DNA of 64,000 nucleotides, taken from the NCBI RefSeq assembly GCF_038051985.1, contig NZ_CP150291.1, forward strand, positions 2,108,001 through 2,172,000. Direction: 5' to 3'. Made by a program: the position numbers and the translations under genes. Every line of letters begins with the position of its first letter. Position 1 is the first letter of the stretch. Under the pieces are notes generated by a model. The model saw only the letters and a list, made by a program, of their open reading frames with translations. It made no database searches and was not told the origin of the DNA. This document shows positions 34,484-43,689 of this stretch, piece by piece. The DNA comes from Solibacillus sp. FSL H8-0523 (GTDB lineage: Bacteria; Bacillota; Bacilli; Bacillales_A; Planococcaceae).

Positions 34484-34518
34484 AACAAGCCAGCATATTT
34501 CCCTACTGGCTTGTTTAT
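34484..34518 (+). terminator. Terminator after the soluble chemoreceptor gene
   Basis: AACAAGCCAG pairs with CTGGCTTGTT around a 12-base loop, followed by T-rich sequence. Confidence 0.8.
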
Positions 34519-34593
34519 TTATTTTTGAAAACTAGTTTGGGACTTGTGAAAGGCAAAAAGACAACATAATAAACATATACGGAGGAATTGGGA

Positions 34594-35052
34594 ATGAATA
34601 TAAGAAACTCAGCAAAAGCCGTTATAATAAAGGATGAGCACTTACTAGCAATAGAGCTGTATGAAAATGGTCATACGTATTATATTTTACCCGGCGGTGG
34701 CCAAGAGCATGGCGAAACACTTCATGAAGCATTGAAACGAGAATGCAATGAAGAATTAGGCGCTGAAATTGAAATTGGCGATTTGATATTTGTAAGAGAA
34801 TACATCGGCAAAAACCATGAATTAGCAAAGTACCACGCACATGCACATCAAACGGAGTTTATGTTTTTATGCCAAGTCCACGCAGAAACATTCGAAAATG
34901 GAAGTAATCCAGATAAAGCACAGATCGGTACGAAATGGTTGCCGTTAAAAGAGCTGTTAGACTATAAATTATTTCCTCAAGCATTAAGACAACATTTAAT
35001 TTCATTTGCTGCTGACGAGAAAACGATTACTTACGTTGGAGATATGAATTAA
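34594..35052 (+). CDS. NUDIX hydrolase
   Basis: The Nudix box is complete: GGQEHGETLHEALKRECNEE followed by LGAEI. The N-terminal strand KAVIIKDEHLLAIEL and a C-terminal KWLPLKELLDY complete the fold. It hydrolyses a nucleoside-diphosphate derivative of unknown identity. ATG at 34594 has GGAGG 8 bases upstream; the TTG at 34588 overlaps the spacing. Confidence 0.9.
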   Translation: MNIRNSAKAVIIKDEHLLAIELYENGHTYYILPGGGQEHGETLHEALKRECNEELGAEIEIGDLIFVREYIGKNHELAKYHAHAHQTEFMFLCQVHAETFENGSNPDKAQIGTKWLPLKELLDYKLFPQALRQHLISFAADEKTITYVGDMN

Positions 35053-35229
35053 ATACTTATTTACAATGCTAATAATTTTAAAATGATTTTCCACAATTGC
35101 GCCCGATTGTTGTATAAAAGATATCGGTAACATCTCCGTATTTTTCTCGCGCTACCGCATAAATAACTAAATAAAGTCCGAGGGCTATGGCGGACATATG
35201 TTAACTTATCAAAGAAGGAGATAAGTGAA

Positions 35230-35553
35230 ATAAATGATACAAAGTATTTATGGGGAAAAGATGAATCAGAAAAAGAATTTGAACTGACATTACATGAATA
35301 TGTCCAACAGATGCTATTACGAAGATGGGGCAGGGAAGAAGTAGATTATAATATCATTACTTTTAATGAACCGGCAGAGGATTTTGCAGGTGTAATAAAT
35401 ACCATTCATGAATATTATCCAGATGCTAAATACGTGGAATACTATTCACCAGGAATTAATGAGCATTTGTTCCAATCACTGCGCTTCATCTACCAAAAAA
35501 GAGATGGCGAATGGTACCTTATCGGGATAGCTCGTGATGTAGCTACTGTATGA
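35230..35553 (+). pseudogene. Hypothetical gene (107 codons) with AUA where the start codon should be
   Basis: An intact frame runs from 35230 to the stop at 35553. AAGGAG (35215-35220) lies exactly 9 bases before ATA AAT GAT ACA AAG TAT, the expected place of a start codon, but the codon is ATA. The next in-frame ATG (35311) has no ribosome binding site and would remove 27 residues. An ATG four bases downstream of the ATA is out of frame and stops after 17 codons. The gene has either lost its start by a G-to-A change or uses a rare AUA start. The product (EFELTLHEYVQQMLLRRWGR and later FIYQKRDGEWYLIGIARDV) is unrecognised. Confidence 0.55.
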
Positions 35554-35771
35554 TAAATAATGTATTCTCCTGAACAATTAATGTAACTGCAACAACAACC
35601 AATGTTCATGCTTTAGTTCAATAACTTTCTTTAATTATCTGGCGCAATTCGTTGCAAAAAGGATCAGCGCTACAAAATTTTCGGAGCAATTGTTTGAATT
35701 CCATCAGCGTTAAATAGCTAAGTATTTCTTGAATTCGGATGATTGATTTACATTTTGATGAGGAGTAGCCT

Positions 35772-36497
35772 ATGTCTATACCATTAATTATCTACACCCT
35801 AATCGGCTTTATTGTAGCGCTCGGCTACTTTATGAATAAATATCCCGTGCTTGTATTCGTTGGACAGATCATTAACCTTGCTTATACATTGGTTCACGAA
35901 TTTGCGCATGCCTTTGTGGCGGTGCTAGTGGAGCAGCGGGTGGCAGAAATGCGCTTGAATTTTGATACATCGGGCCATGTAATGAGTTATGTAAAGGATA
36001 ATCGCGACGGCTTACTTGTTACGTTTGCAGGTTATACGCTGCCGTGTGTGATTTCGCTTGTTTTATACATGCTGCTTGAGGCGGGACGAGCGTCATTTGT
36101 ATTATTTATACTCATTGGAATTGCAGGCTTTTCGCTTGTATTTATCCGCAACTGGTACGGATTTTTGTGGATTGCCGGGTTTATTGCGTTATTAGTAACA
36201 GTCTACCTCTATACGACACCGACTGTCATCGAGCATATGGCGATGTTTTTAAGCGCGGTCATCTTAGCCGGCTCCGTCTATGGCGGCTGGCGCGTTTTTA
36301 TGTACAGTATGAAACACCCCGAAGACGCAGGCGATGCAACAAACTTAGCACAGCGCACCTTCTTACCAGCGCAAGTATGGGGCTTTATCTTTTTCATGAT
36401 CTCCGTCATAACATTCGTTGCGGTACCATTTTACTTTTACGGATCTGCATTAATGGACGTGCGGTATATTGAGGAAATCAAGCTGTTGCTGCGGTGA
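35772..36497 (+). CDS. M50-family membrane metallopeptidase (M50B-like)
   Basis: The protein has six or seven membrane helices and a zinc-binding HExxH motif in YTLVHEFAHAFVAVL at about residue 45. The rest of the fold follows peptidase_M50B proteins. A second conserved Asp region typical of S2P enzymes is not obvious, so protease activity is uncertain. ATG has GAGGAG 6 bases upstream. The next gene follows 42 bases later. Confidence 0.8.
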   Translation: MSIPLIIYTLIGFIVALGYFMNKYPVLVFVGQIINLAYTLVHEFAHAFVAVLVEQRVAEMRLNFDTSGHVMSYVKDNRDGLLVTFAGYTLPCVISLVLYMLLEAGRASFVLFILIGIAGFSLVFIRNWYGFLWIAGFIALLVTVYLYTTPTVIEHMAMFLSAVILAGSVYGGWRVFMYSMKHPEDAGDATNLAQRTFLPAQVWGFIFFMISVITFVAVPFYFYGSALMDVRYIEEIKLLLR

Positions 36498-36539
36498 TGG
36501 GGGATTATCTTAATCAACTAGTAGAAGGTAAAGGTGTAT

Positions 36540-37169
36540 ATGAAAATAACGAAATTAATGGATGAATTTTATAAAGGTTTATTGTTAACACCAGCTATTT
36601 ATCATTCTTTGGATTTAGGTATTCACGTCGAATTAGGTGAGGATATTTATCAGTTTAATGAGGATGGAAAACTAAATATGAAAAGATTTCACAGCGTATA
36701 TAATCACGTAGCTGAAATTTTTCCTTTGTTGTTTAAAAAGGATGATGATGTGATCCTTATTGCTAATTCCTATCCGTGCGACAGCAATAAAACCGTCTAT
36801 CCAAACTTTTTTCAACGGTATGTAAAAGTACAACAAAAAAAGTATTCATTGCGTATGCACGAGTTTATTTGGCAATTTGATGAAGAGGATATTTGTATTC
36901 AGCAAATGGAATTGTTATGTAACGTTTCAGAGCTAAAATTAGAATACCTTCTAAAATCCTTAATACATAAGGATTTTGGCTCTTTGAAACCTCAGTTAAG
37001 AAGAAAGTATTGCATATACCCACCTAATATCTTCTTTATAAATGTAAGGACGAAATGCATTTTTCATATTTATGATGATAGAGGATGCGAAATTATGAAC
37101 ACTGATATGAAATTGCATAAACAACTGGTGGAATCCCTTAAAGAATGGGAAATTCAAGTGAAAGCATAA
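36540..37169 (+). CDS. DUF3885 domain protein
   Basis: HVELGEDIYQFNEDGKLNMK, FKKDDDVILIANSYP and the C-terminal FHIYDDRGCEIMNTD match the pattern of DUF3885 proteins: an Arg/Tyr-rich alpha/beta domain of unknown function that is often scattered in Firmicute genomes. About 209 residues is the usual size. The start is uncertain between GTG 36534 and ATG 36540; AGAAGG lies upstream of both. It follows the M50 gene without a terminator. Confidence 0.75.
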   Translation: MKITKLMDEFYKGLLLTPAIYHSLDLGIHVELGEDIYQFNEDGKLNMKRFHSVYNHVAEIFPLLFKKDDDVILIANSYPCDSNKTVYPNFFQRYVKVQQKKYSLRMHEFIWQFDEEDICIQQMELLCNVSELKLEYLLKSLIHKDFGSLKPQLRRKYCIYPPNIFFINVRTKCIFHIYDDRGCEIMNTDMKLHKQLVESLKEWEIQVKA

Positions 37170-37287
37170 TATGTCAAATTAATGGTGAATCTAGTTCAGT
37201 AATGATTTATAAAGTATGCAAAATAAACCCAATAGACGTTCCAAAATGCCAATTTGAAACTAAAAGCCCTTAACTACCAATAAAAAA

Positions 37288-37299
37288 CATATATGGTAT
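37288..37299 (+). promoter_or_regulatory. Extended -10 promoter of the lipoprotein gene
   Basis: TGGTATAAT is a perfect extended -10 (TGn-TATAAT), about 30 bases before the TTG start at 37328. The position is given to within a few bases. Confidence 0.5.
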
Positions 37300-37327
37300 A
37301 ATAGTGGTATTGAATGGGGTGAAAGTG

Positions 37328-37969
37328 TTGCAAAAATATCTTTACATAAGTATTTTATTTGGAGCGTTGGCTTTATCAGCATGTACTGATGATGCAGTCG
37401 ATAGCAAAGAAATTACAGAAGAAGTATCACCAACGCTTTTAAATTTAACACAAGAGCAACAAGAGGATTATTATCAACAATATGTAGCTGTCATAGAAGG
37501 CATTAATGTAGAACATAACACAGAGCTCAAGTTAGAACCAATTACTACATTTTCTGATGACGATTGGGTTGAAGTTGACACATTTAAAGAACGTGCAAAA
37601 GAGCGAGCAGATGTATCCATTGCTGTTTCAAAAAATAAAGAACGCTATCATCCAGCTGCCGTACCAAAGATCGTGACATTGAACATTGGCTCGAAAAAAG
37701 AGAACATTGTTTTTGAAGGTTCCTTTGATACACAATTAAACGAAAATACATCAAAAGGAAGACAGCTATTTTCCGTCTTTAACGGGATTTCTTCGGAAGC
37801 AGAGGATTCGACTGGAAACTGGAATCAATATGGTAATGTAGCATTATTAAAAGATGACGGTGCTACTTATTTCATCGAAGTTTCAGGGAATTATTCGCAA
37901 GATGGCATCATATCTACACATACAATCCCGTTAGAATTTGATTGTAATAAGAACGGTGGAATTAGTTAG
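37328..37969 (+). CDS. Lipoprotein of unknown function (213 aa)
   Basis: The signal peptide MQKYLYISILFGALALSAC ends in a lipobox (ALSAC), so the protein is lipid-anchored at the outer membrane face. The mature part is acidic and hydrophilic, with no recognised domain (DDWVEVDTFKERAKERADVS, later a beta-rich stretch FEGSFDTQLNENTSKGR). TTG at 37328 is chosen because GGGGTG is 6 bases upstream and it places the signal peptide correctly. It is a single gene. Confidence 0.75.
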   Translation: MQKYLYISILFGALALSACTDDAVDSKEITEEVSPTLLNLTQEQQEDYYQQYVAVIEGINVEHNTELKLEPITTFSDDDWVEVDTFKERAKERADVSIAVSKNKERYHPAAVPKIVTLNIGSKKENIVFEGSFDTQLNENTSKGRQLFSVFNGISSEAEDSTGNWNQYGNVALLKDDGATYFIEVSGNYSQDGIISTHTIPLEFDCNKNGGIS

Positions 37970-38024
37970 AATTTCATTCAATAACATAATAAAGACAAGA
38001 AGTTATTGTCCATGAATAAATAGG

Positions 38025-38074
38025 GAAGTTAATCCACTTAAAAGGGCCGTAATAAAGCCCTTATTCTTAACTTC
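38025..38074. terminator. Nested inverted repeat downstream of the lipoprotein gene
   Basis: GAAGTTAA (38025-38032) pairs with TTAACTTC (38067-38074), and inside it AAGGGC (38042-38047) pairs with GCCCTT (38057-38062). There is no T-run, so a terminator role is only likely. Confidence 0.5.
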
Positions 38075-38958
38075 AAATTAGGGACACGGTCATAATATAT
38101 ATTATAGGAAGTAACGTCTCGTTTCAAAAGTATACTTATAGTAGTGAGACAGAACGCGATTTTTAAGTGAAACGTGTTAACAATAATTAATGTTTAAAAC
38201 CTCAGGAATTAACGCATTATTAATGATATGTAGCATGTTGATTTATATTTAACAAAGCTAACTAATTCCTCAGGTAGTTTTATTTTGGTAATGTAAAAAA
38301 CATGCTATCTTTCACACAATAATAACCATCGTTTGATTTATATTTAAATGAATACACAATAAAATCTTTATCAGCAAAATTTTTCTGATCAAAGTTACGC
38401 AACATGTTCCAAGTCGTTTTGCGCCTTAACCAGCTCCGATACTTGCGCTATCGATTCTTTTAAACTAGCTCTGTCTAACACCTCAACCGCTTCATAAAAT
38501 TCCTGCAAACACTTTTCTGGGCCTCTTAATAAATCCGTAATTTCACGTTCATTCAAATAATCTGATTTGCGTAAATGCTACACCTACTAATCAACTCCAA
38601 TTCATCGTTTCACTATTTTTTTATTTTCGAACTTACCACCAGAAATCCTCTAAAATTCATTTCACTCACGCAAAACTAGCAATCTATTCCTCTTGGCATC
38701 ATCACAAACGAAAACCTATCGTTTTGATAATAATTTGATAATTCACGAGTATATACCCCGTAAATTTTTAGACTCACAGCAGAAAAATGATATTTCCGGT
38801 CACTTTCATCATTCTTATTTGAACCACTCGCTCAGACGCATCGACAATTGCATTTACGGGTTCCTATCCATGTCAATTCGTTTGAGCTTGCCCATATAAA
38901 TGAAAAAAAGCTACTCGAATTAGAGTTTCATCTAACTTCAAGCAGCTCATTTACATCT
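38075..38958. other. Long gene-poor region with possible decayed coding remnants
   Basis: Almost 900 AT-rich bases hold no gene with a ribosome binding site. Two minus-strand segments read like protein: 38395-38577, described separately, and about 38790-38880 (VNAIVDASERVVQIRMMKVT, then a stop). The latter runs on in another frame as SLKIYGVYTRELSNYYQNDR, which looks like a frameshifted remnant. A hairpin near 38903-38955 may end the transglutaminase-like gene. Confidence 0.4.
38395..38577 (-). pseudogene. Remnant of an unidentified minus-strand gene
   Basis: An open frame of 61 codons reads HLRKSDYLNEREITDLLRGP, then LQEFYEAVEVLDRASLKESI and a proper stop. Composition and amphipathic pattern look like real protein, but there is a TAG immediately upstream and no start codon with a ribosome binding site. 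It is most simply the surviving C-terminal part of a lost gene. The family is not recognised. Confidence 0.35.
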
Positions 38959-40470
38959 TTATTTTTTAATATGTAGCATCAGGTTTCGTTCGCTCTGAAT
39001 GACTACTGTATTTGCAGTGACCGTTATTTGATCGCCTAATTGTTTTTGTAAGCTTGGTACAAGGGTTTCAACTAAATGGATTGGCAGCACTAATTTCACT
39101 GCTTGCTCAAACTGGACCGATTTTCGATTGATCGTCATGTGCAGTTGTATTCCCTTATCAATTTCTAGGGACACAGTCAGTTGTTTCACCGGTTCATTGA
39201 TATAAAGTTCCACACCATCCGCGCTCTTAAACGCTACTAGAGCCTCCGTCGCATGATCAAACGTTGCAAGCCAGCTGTCACCAAGCGACATCATCGAAAC
39301 GTCTGTATAACGCGTCGAATCGATTTCAAGCGTCTCTGTAGCCGCGCATTCAACTGTAGCACATGGTTCAATGGCAATTTGATCTGTCTTGCCATTTTCA
39401 TACGTCACAACAAGCGTTGAAGTCGTTTGATGAATGGCTGTTACCTGATCCGCGCCACACTTCGTCAGTTCTTTTGTTTCCACACGATACGTATAAAGAA
39501 CCGCCCCGTCCGAATAATTACTGAAATACACAAGTCCATTCGCAAACGTACAATATTGCGCACGAAGTTCCTCAAGCTTACGCGTTTGAAGCGTATTTAG
39601 GGACATCGCCGTCAAATAAGCCGTTTTCGGATGCGGATACATAAGTTCATCCCCAACCAAACAAGCATCATACAAATTATGCATCGCTTTAAAACGCTCA
39701 CTCGTACAAGGTGGATACAAATCAAGATCCCATTGATGATTTTTCGCAAGCTGATCATCCGTTAGTAAAAAATAACGATAACGAATTTCATGATTCCCCG
39801 CATGACCAATATCATCCCACGTCACATCGACATGATACCAAGCCTCATCAATCTTCACCATATTCCAAGCATGACCGCCATCGCCTTCCCCGTCTGCTTG
39901 ACCAATGACGTAATAACACGGAATGTTTAAACGATCCATCAGCTTTTCAAATAGCAACGCATACGCCATACACACGCCGCGCTTTTCTTTCATAAACGTA
40001 GCGACTGAAAACGGCGAACCCTTTGTATGCAGCTCATAGCTATAGGTACGCACAATATAATCATGCACTGCTACAACCTTTTCTAACGTAGACATTGCTG
40101 GCGTTGTAATCCGCACAAGTACCTCATCCATTTCAGCAAGCATATCCTTTTCATCCGTGCGATTCATGCGATAACTTAGCGTAAAATCAACCTTTATACG
40201 ATTTTTAGACAAACTACGATAGCGATAATTACGATGGGCACAATGCTGCGTATAAAATGCCTTATATAAATGACTTTGTTCAAACGCATCATCCAGTATT
40301 TCATGCAATGGCTTTGGCAGATGACCATTTAGAATAAGTGAAAACTGTTTATCTAAACGTTCCATATGCATCGTCAATACAGCAAGCAACTCATCATATG
40401 TAATGGTCGTAGTTTTAATGGATCCGCCCTTTTGTTTAAATGCTTCATAACTTATAAAATAACTTTTCAC
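38959..40470 (-). CDS. Transglutaminase-like domain protein (503 aa)
   Basis: The central part has the Cys-His-Asp triad of transglutaminase/protease-like folds: Cys in KEKRGVCMAYALLFEKLMD, His in GGHAWNMVKID and Asp in WYHVDVTWDD. A helical N-terminal part (residues 1-120) precedes it. The C-terminal 220 residues are beta-rich repeats, perhaps a propeller-like module. No signal peptide is visible, so it seems cytoplasmic. A peptidase or amide-cleaving role is possible. It is 3 bases from the upstream acetyltransferase gene on the same strand, so both are one operon. Confidence 0.75.
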   Translation of the reverse strand: MKSYFISYEAFKQKGGSIKTTTITYDELLAVLTMHMERLDKQFSLILNGHLPKPLHEILDDAFEQSHLYKAFYTQHCAHRNYRYRSLSKNRIKVDFTLSYRMNRTDEKDMLAEMDEVLVRITTPAMSTLEKVVAVHDYIVRTYSYELHTKGSPFSVATFMKEKRGVCMAYALLFEKLMDRLNIPCYYVIGQADGEGDGGHAWNMVKIDEAWYHVDVTWDDIGHAGNHEIRYRYFLLTDDQLAKNHQWDLDLYPPCTSERFKAMHNLYDACLVGDELMYPHPKTAYLTAMSLNTLQTRKLEELRAQYCTFANGLVYFSNYSDGAVLYTYRVETKELTKCGADQVTAIHQTTSTLVVTYENGKTDQIAIEPCATVECAATETLEIDSTRYTDVSMMSLGDSWLATFDHATEALVAFKSADGVELYINEPVKQLTVSLEIDKGIQLHMTINRKSVQFEQAVKLVLPIHLVETLVPSLQKQLGDQITVTANTVVIQSERNLMLHIKK

Positions 40471-40473
40471 AAT

Positions 40474-41004
40474 TTATTCCTCTTCAAATTCGATTTCATT
40501 TTCTATTACATAGATTTCGACTTGCTTGCCTTCCATTTCAATGACCTTTTCAAGCTGCATGCCGTTTTTTAATGCAATTTGTTTCGAACCGGTATTTCCT
40601 ACTTGGATAGCCGATACATACCGTTCTAAATACATTTCTTCATCAGCATAATGCTTTAGTGCTTCTGCTGCTTCAAAGCCGTAGCCCTGTTGCCAATAGG
40701 CTGGTGCAATCCAGTAACCAAGCTCGATTTCGAATGCATCATCAAGTAGTTGCGCCACTAACCCCGCATGACCAATAAAAGCACCTGTCTCTTTATGAAT
40801 GAGCTTATGCAGGCCATAATTATCAAAATTTTTATATTGTTCAAGCATCCTCTCAATAAGATGTGTTGCATAATCGATGTCTTTTACTTGCCCATTGCCA
40901 ATATAGTTCATCACCATTTGATTCGTTACTAACTCTAACACAAGTGGTACATCATCCATTGTATAGCGTTCAAAACGTAAACGCGCAGTAGAAAGGTTTA
41001 ACAT
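40474..41004 (-). CDS. GNAT acetyltransferase (RimJ/RimL-like)
   Basis: STARLRFERYTMDDVPLVLE at the start, GYWIAPAYWQQGYGFEAAEA as the acetyl-CoA-binding segment, and VGNTGSKQIALKNGMQLEKV at the end define the RimJ/RimL type (Acetyltransf_3). The acceptor, an N-terminal amine or small molecule, is unknown. The start ATG has AAGGTGGG 5 bases upstream. It is the first gene of a two-gene unit with the transglutaminase-like protein. Confidence 0.88.
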   Translation of the reverse strand: MLNLSTARLRFERYTMDDVPLVLELVTNQMVMNYIGNGQVKDIDYATHLIERMLEQYKNFDNYGLHKLIHKETGAFIGHAGLVAQLLDDAFEIELGYWIAPAYWQQGYGFEAAEALKHYADEEMYLERYVSAIQVGNTGSKQIALKNGMQLEKVIEMEGKQVEIYVIENEIEFEEE

Positions 41005-41094
41005 GTTTACCCACCTTTTTTAATCATCTATTCTCACACTTTAACATAATAGTTTTTTGGAAACAGCTTAAGTGTTACTTCTTATCACTTAAAC

Positions 41095-41126
41095 GACAAA
41101 AACGCCCGGAAATTACACCAGGCGCT
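41095..41126 (-). terminator. Terminator of the multicopper oxidase gene
   Basis: On the minus strand CGCCTGG pairs with CCGGGCG (one wobble) and is followed by TTTTTG, about 65 bases after the oxidase stop. Confidence 0.75.
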
Positions 41127-41190
41127 GCTCTTTGTTAAATAAAAGTTGCTTCCTCACTAAACATAGCACATTTAAAAAGTGAATTTAGCG

Positions 41191-42639
41191 TTAATAAATC
41201 TCAATTTGCCCCATCATCCCGACATCTTCATGCTCTAAAATATGGCAATGGAACATATAGATACCTTTTTCCGGGAAACGAACGGCGATCCGAACCTTAT
41301 CCATTGGCTGCACGGTAATCGTATCTTTATAGCCTTGCATACTTGCATCTGGCGTTTTACCATTTACCGATATCACTAAAAATTGTGTGCCGTGAATATG
41401 GAATGGATGTGCCATAGCTCCTTCATCCGTAATGATATTTTCGATTTCCCAAATTTCTGTAACACCTTGCTTTTGGCGTAAGTCAATTCGGTCTGGGTCA
41501 AAGGATTGCCCGTTTAGTAAGAAGTTTTCAGTCATGCCCTCCATCGTAATCGACTTCGTAGGCTCTTGTTGTGCTATTTCATCTGGCACATCAAAGGTAG
41601 TTAATTCCTTATCATACTGAATCTCCTTCGCATCGCCCGTAATGTTTATCGGCATTAGTACGGTATCATTATTCAGTAGCGCTAATGTATTGCCCTCTAC
41701 TTGCGTTAAGTCCACTAAAATTTCAACACGCTCACCTGCTCCAAGTGTTAGCTTTGTCAGTTCACTTGCCTCTTGTAAAAAGCCACCATCTGTAGCAAGT
41801 AACTGAAATGGCATGTCGTTTTCAAACTTTAAATAGTACGTTAACGCATTGGAACCATTTAAAATACGCAAACGAACTTTTTCCTTTGGCGCGGTTAATG
41901 CTGGATTCACCACACCATTAATCATCACCGTATCTCCTAGCGTACTCATCGTATTGGCCACTTCTTCATAAACGAGTTCCCCATCTAGTAGCGTACGATC
42001 CTGTAAAATAATCGGGAAATCATTGATAGCATAGTCATTTGGTAGATGTAGCGATTTACTAGTGGCATCTTCTATATACAAAAGACCAGCTAATCCCTTA
42101 TACACTTGCTTCGCGGTATAGCCCATTGGATGCGGATGATACCATAAGGTCGCTGCTTGCTGATTCACTGTAAATTGAATCGTTTCCGTGACACCTGGCT
42201 CAATCACCGCATGTGGACCACCATCCCGCGCATCTCCCGCTACCTCTAACCCATGCCAATGGAACGTCGTAGGTTCTGGCAAATCATTTGTCAGTTTTAT
42301 CGTTACCTCTTGGCCTTGCTCTAAACGCAGGACAGGTCCTAAAAAGTTTCCATTATATCCGTATGTAGCTGTTTCTACCCCATCTACAAAAGTCATGTTG
42401 CCTTGCTGCGCCGTCAACTCATAGACGATTTGGTTGCCATCTGTAGATGTTGGCGTTAAAAGCGGAGGAAACGTTAACGCTTGTTCCCCTAAATTTTCCT
42501 GCAACATATGCTGCGGATTGTCATAACGCTCACCTTCATGTGAATGAGCGTGAGTCGACGCCGGCGCACTTGTATCTTCCGATGTATTACATCCTGCAAG
42601 AATTGTTGCTGCAAGTAATACATATCCTAATTTCTTCAT
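41191..42639 (-). CDS. Multicopper oxidase lipoprotein (CueO/CotA-like)
   Basis: The signal peptide ends in a lipobox (ILAGC at about residue 18), followed by a His-rich stretch (THAHSHEG). Three cupredoxin domains carry all copper ligands: TFHWHGLEV, LWYHPHPMGYTAKQ, HPFHIHGTQFLVI, and the type 1 site MFHCHILEHEDVGMMG with its axial Met. It oxidises metals such as Cu(I) or Mn(II), or phenols and bilirubin, while reducing oxygen to water at the cell surface. The start is ATG 42639 (MKKLGYV), with AGAAGG 7 bases upstream. It is monocistronic. Confidence 0.93.
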   Translation of the reverse strand: MKKLGYVLLAATILAGCNTSEDTSAPASTHAHSHEGERYDNPQHMLQENLGEQALTFPPLLTPTSTDGNQIVYELTAQQGNMTFVDGVETATYGYNGNFLGPVLRLEQGQEVTIKLTNDLPEPTTFHWHGLEVAGDARDGGPHAVIEPGVTETIQFTVNQQAATLWYHPHPMGYTAKQVYKGLAGLLYIEDATSKSLHLPNDYAINDFPIILQDRTLLDGELVYEEVANTMSTLGDTVMINGVVNPALTAPKEKVRLRILNGSNALTYYLKFENDMPFQLLATDGGFLQEASELTKLTLGAGERVEILVDLTQVEGNTLALLNNDTVLMPINITGDAKEIQYDKELTTFDVPDEIAQQEPTKSITMEGMTENFLLNGQSFDPDRIDLRQKQGVTEIWEIENIITDEGAMAHPFHIHGTQFLVISVNGKTPDASMQGYKDTITVQPMDKVRIAVRFPEKGIYMFHCHILEHEDVGMMGQIEIY

Positions 42640-42642
42640 CAT

Positions 42643-43245
42643 AAAACCTTCTCTCTTTAAATATACCTTTAAATTATATTCTAATAATATAAACTGGATA
42701 TAAACTTTATCGATAAATAATGATTAATAGCGCATATTCCCTTGTTTCTACTGCTTCCCAAAAAGAATAACAAGATAAATCCAAAATAATGTATAGCGGA
42801 TAAAAATTATATTAAAGAAAGCAAACGCGAAACGAAATTCAGAGAACGCACCATGAAAGCCCTTTTTCACTGATGTGATAGTTGGATCAGAGGATTTCTT
42901 ACGCAAGCTATATTTTCAACGCAAACGAAATAACGCCTCCAATTAAATGAGTAAAAAATAATATTCATCACATATCAAAAAAATATCATTTTATCGTTGT
43001 TATAGTACAAAGTGAAGTCACACCTTCAATAATCTGAAAATCAATTATATTAGTGTAACGAAATATTAATTCTTGCTTTATGTATCTAATTTTCTTTAAA
43101 AGAATGATTTTTTGTTATCTATACATTCAGGATAACAATTACCACTACTTCCCCACCCCAATAAACATGTTTTTTCTCTCCAAAAAACGTAATAATTCTA
43201 CTTCAAACAACTAGAGACGATTTAGAGTTTTCAGAAAAATTGTTA
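42643..43245. other. Long AT-rich intergenic region
   Basis: About 600 bases separate the divergent oxidase and symporter genes. I see no supported gene, no long repeat and no known RNA motif. It must hold the minus-strand promoter of the oxidase, which I could not place with confidence. Confidence 0.4.
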
Positions 43246-43274
43246 TTGCATTATAGAGAATTCCCCCTTACAAT
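43246..43274 (+). promoter_or_regulatory. Promoter of the first DUF485-symporter pair
   Basis: TTGCAT (43246-43251) and TACAAT (43269-43274) are spaced by 17 bases, 74 bases before the ATG at 43348. Confidence 0.6.
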
Positions 43275-43347
43275 CAAATTTATTGACGGGGGCAAACAGT
43301 AATATTCCGTTTAAAACAGAATAATGATTCATAAGGGGGAATTAACA

Positions 43348-43686
43348 ATGAGTAGTTTAGGGGAAAAACACTCAGGAAAGCGCAGTGATATCAACTACGA
43401 GGCAATCGATCGTTTGGAGTCATTCAATGCGTTTGTAAAGAAAAAAAACACATTTTTATTCGGTATTACTTTTACTTTTTTGACATTTTACATACTGTTA
43501 CCGATTTTAGCGTTCACGCCTGTGTTACAACAGAAAGCAATTGGTAGCATTACATGGGTTTGGGTTTATTCGGCTGCCCTATTCGTCATGACAATCGTGC
43601 TTTGTACGCTATACATTAAAATGGCATCAAAGTTCGACAAAGCAGCTGCGGCTGTATTAACTGAATATGACAAGGCAGGTGCATAA
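43348..43686 (+). CDS. DUF485 inner-membrane protein (partner of solute symporter), copy 1
   Basis: This 112-residue protein has two helices (FGITFTFLTFYILLPILAFT and WVWVYSAALFVMTIVLCTLY) joined by a short QQKAIGSIT loop. DUF485 proteins (YjcH/YwcB) are encoded just upstream of ActP-type acetate symporters and are thought to assist them. ATG 43348 has AAGGGGGAA upstream. The symporter gene follows 3 bases later. Confidence 0.9.
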   Translation: MSSLGEKHSGKRSDINYEAIDRLESFNAFVKKKNTFLFGITFTFLTFYILLPILAFTPVLQQKAIGSITWVWVYSAALFVMTIVLCTLYIKMASKFDKAAAAVLTEYDKAGA

Positions 43687-43689
43687 CTC

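Noticed and set aside
38693-38899. A 68-codon plus-strand frame
   Set aside because: No ribosome binding site; the opposite strand shows better coding-like remnants.
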